From the NCBI GenBank assembly GCA_035601575.1, contig DATNNZ010000487.1, positions 1 to 5,354 on the forward strand: a DNA stretch of 5,354 nt, read 5' to 3'. Position 1 is the stretch's first letter; each line of letters opens with the position of its first letter. The notes beneath the pieces are model-generated. The model was not told the DNA's origin. It saw nothing but the letters and a program-made list of their open reading frames with translations, and did no database searches. This DNA comes from DASTDH01 sp035601575. GTDB lineage: Bacteria; Verrucomicrobiota; Verrucomicrobiia; Chthoniobacterales; JAFAMB01. Position numbers and translations under genes: made by a program. Below, one piece after another: positions 4,517-5,354 of this stretch.

Positions 4517-5354
4517 TTAGTCGCCGGACTGACGGGGGATCTGAAGAGGTAAGGCAAGCGCGCAATCCAGAACGAACCCTTGAACTGTGAACGTGTCGCG
4601 CTGATTGGCGACCAGTTCTGCGATCTCGGCGCTTGCTGAGGAGAGGTCTTGGCTACGGAGTCTACTGGAGCGTGGATTACCCTCACCGGGAAGACGCCCT
4701 GCCCCAAACCACACGACAAGATAAATGCCCGTAGCACTCACTTGATTTCGCAAATAGGCATCAACCAACTGTGTTCCGCAGGCGGTCCGGACGAACGGAT
4801 GCCAATTGCCTTTGATTTCAATGAGAACTTTTGGGACGAGCGTTTAATTTCCGGACCGGAGGGGAGCCTCAACGGTGATGTCGGTCCGCTGCTGCCATCG
4901 CGGTACCACTTCTCGGTTTATGACTGCTGGATGCCGACTCTGAAGATCGTCTTGGAGCCAGGCCGCTATACGCCGAGCGACGTGCTCCTCGTAATGCGGG
5001 CCGTGATTGTAGTCACTGTTTCCTAACTTTCCGATAAACCAAAAATCATAAACCAAAGGATTAGGCGTATCCGTAATCCGACTTTGCAGTCTCTGAAGCG
5101 ATTCGATCACGACTTCAAGCAGGTCCTCGGAGGTTGTTACAAGATGCGCGCTTGGATCCAAAAGGAGTCGAGTTACATCAGCGATCGCGGGACGATTCCA
5201 AACCTTCATTCTCCATCGTTCCCTGGATTGTCTGAGATGCCATTGCATCAGCGAACGTGACTGCTCGAACTCCGACGCTAACAAGGCCAAAGCGTCACAA
5301 CCAGCCTGCGAGTCGCGCCCGGCCAGAATGCGAGGAATTTCTTGGCGGAATTCG
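4517..5354 (-). pseudogene. C-terminal part of a PD-(D/E)XK nuclease-like domain protein, interrupted by an in-frame TAA; 5' end outside the window
   Basis: One frame runs from the right edge to TAA 4519-4517, broken only by TAA 4846-4844. Both sides belong to the same protein. Before the stop come a helical segment (RPAIADVTRLLLDPS..., then SEDLLEVVIESLQRLQSRI) and HYEEHVARRIAAWLQDDL, INREVVPRW, TDITVEAP. After it, in the same frame, come KVLIEIKGNWHP, then TQLVDAYLRN, GIYLVVWFG and FVLDCALALP. This order, with Asp in TDI-x-VEAP (codon 4882-4880) and IEIKG giving E-x-K (4819-4817, 4813-4811), is the pattern of a PD-(D/E)XK-like domain that I associate with the C-termini of large bacterial proteins with repeat or NTPase parts. 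The stop falls between the Asp and the E-x-K, so the short product would lack the catalytic Lys. A CAA-to-TAA change would explain it. Unless the stop is read through or is a sequencing error, the gene is dead. The N-terminal part is not visible. A TTG at 4768 could restart translation only downstream of E-x-K. Confidence 0.75.

Noticed and set aside
4395..4565. N-terminal extension of the 46-residue protein to 103 residues
   Set aside because: It would overlap the end of the nuclease-like gene, and its residues are Arg/Ser-rich without any pattern; ATG 4394 begins the more coherent part.
4459..4737. A 92-residue minus-strand frame within the nuclease-like gene end
   Set aside because: It is out of frame with the conserved segment GIYLVVWFG...FVLDCALALP, and its composition is rich in Ser, Arg and Pro, as in shadow frames.
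4649..5026. A 125-residue plus-strand frame opposite the nuclease-like gene
   Set aside because: It lies antisense to clearly conserved protein sequence on the minus strand, and its own product has no recognisable pattern.

Overview
The window looks like an accessory region of a Gram-negative soil- or water-type bacterium. The left edge holds the end of an apparent RND-type periplasmic adaptor, which implies an outer membrane. The sequence does not settle the phylum: the gene set would fit Proteobacteria (including Rhizobiales-like genomes) or Acidobacteriota. Base composition is moderate, with one strongly GC-rich patch at about 141-190.

The left half is on the plus strand. It begins with the C-terminal 64 codons of the likely efflux adaptor (2-196). 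About 420 bases follow without a convincing gene. A good sigma70-type promoter (562-590) then leads into a two-gene chromate-resistance operon: chrB (621-1568, chromate-sensing regulator) and chrA (1565-2923, full-length two-domain chromate efflux transporter). The two genes overlap by ATGA. A small unrecognised gene follows (3019-3273), with a possible ribbon-helix-helix start. It overlaps by ATGA a tiny reading frame that looks frameshifted.

About 260 bases without a supported gene (3371-3631) separate the two halves. Everything after that is on the minus strand and converges on the chromate operon. Reading right to left, these are: the C-terminal part of a large protein carrying a PD-(D/E)XK nuclease-like domain, broken by one in-frame TAA and running off the right edge (5354-4517); a 46-residue Trp/Lys/Arg-rich protein (4394-4254); a 66-residue helical protein overlapping it by ATGA (4257-4057); and a SnoaL-like protein of the ester-cyclase type (4018-3632).

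Only chrB and chrA form an understood system: sensing of chromate, then its export from the cytoplasm. The most interesting points are the nonsense-split nuclease-like gene, whose family typically has N-terminal repeat or NTPase parts that would lie outside the window, and two tight pairs of small genes joined by stop-start overlaps. No RNA genes, CRISPR arrays or complete mobile elements were seen.
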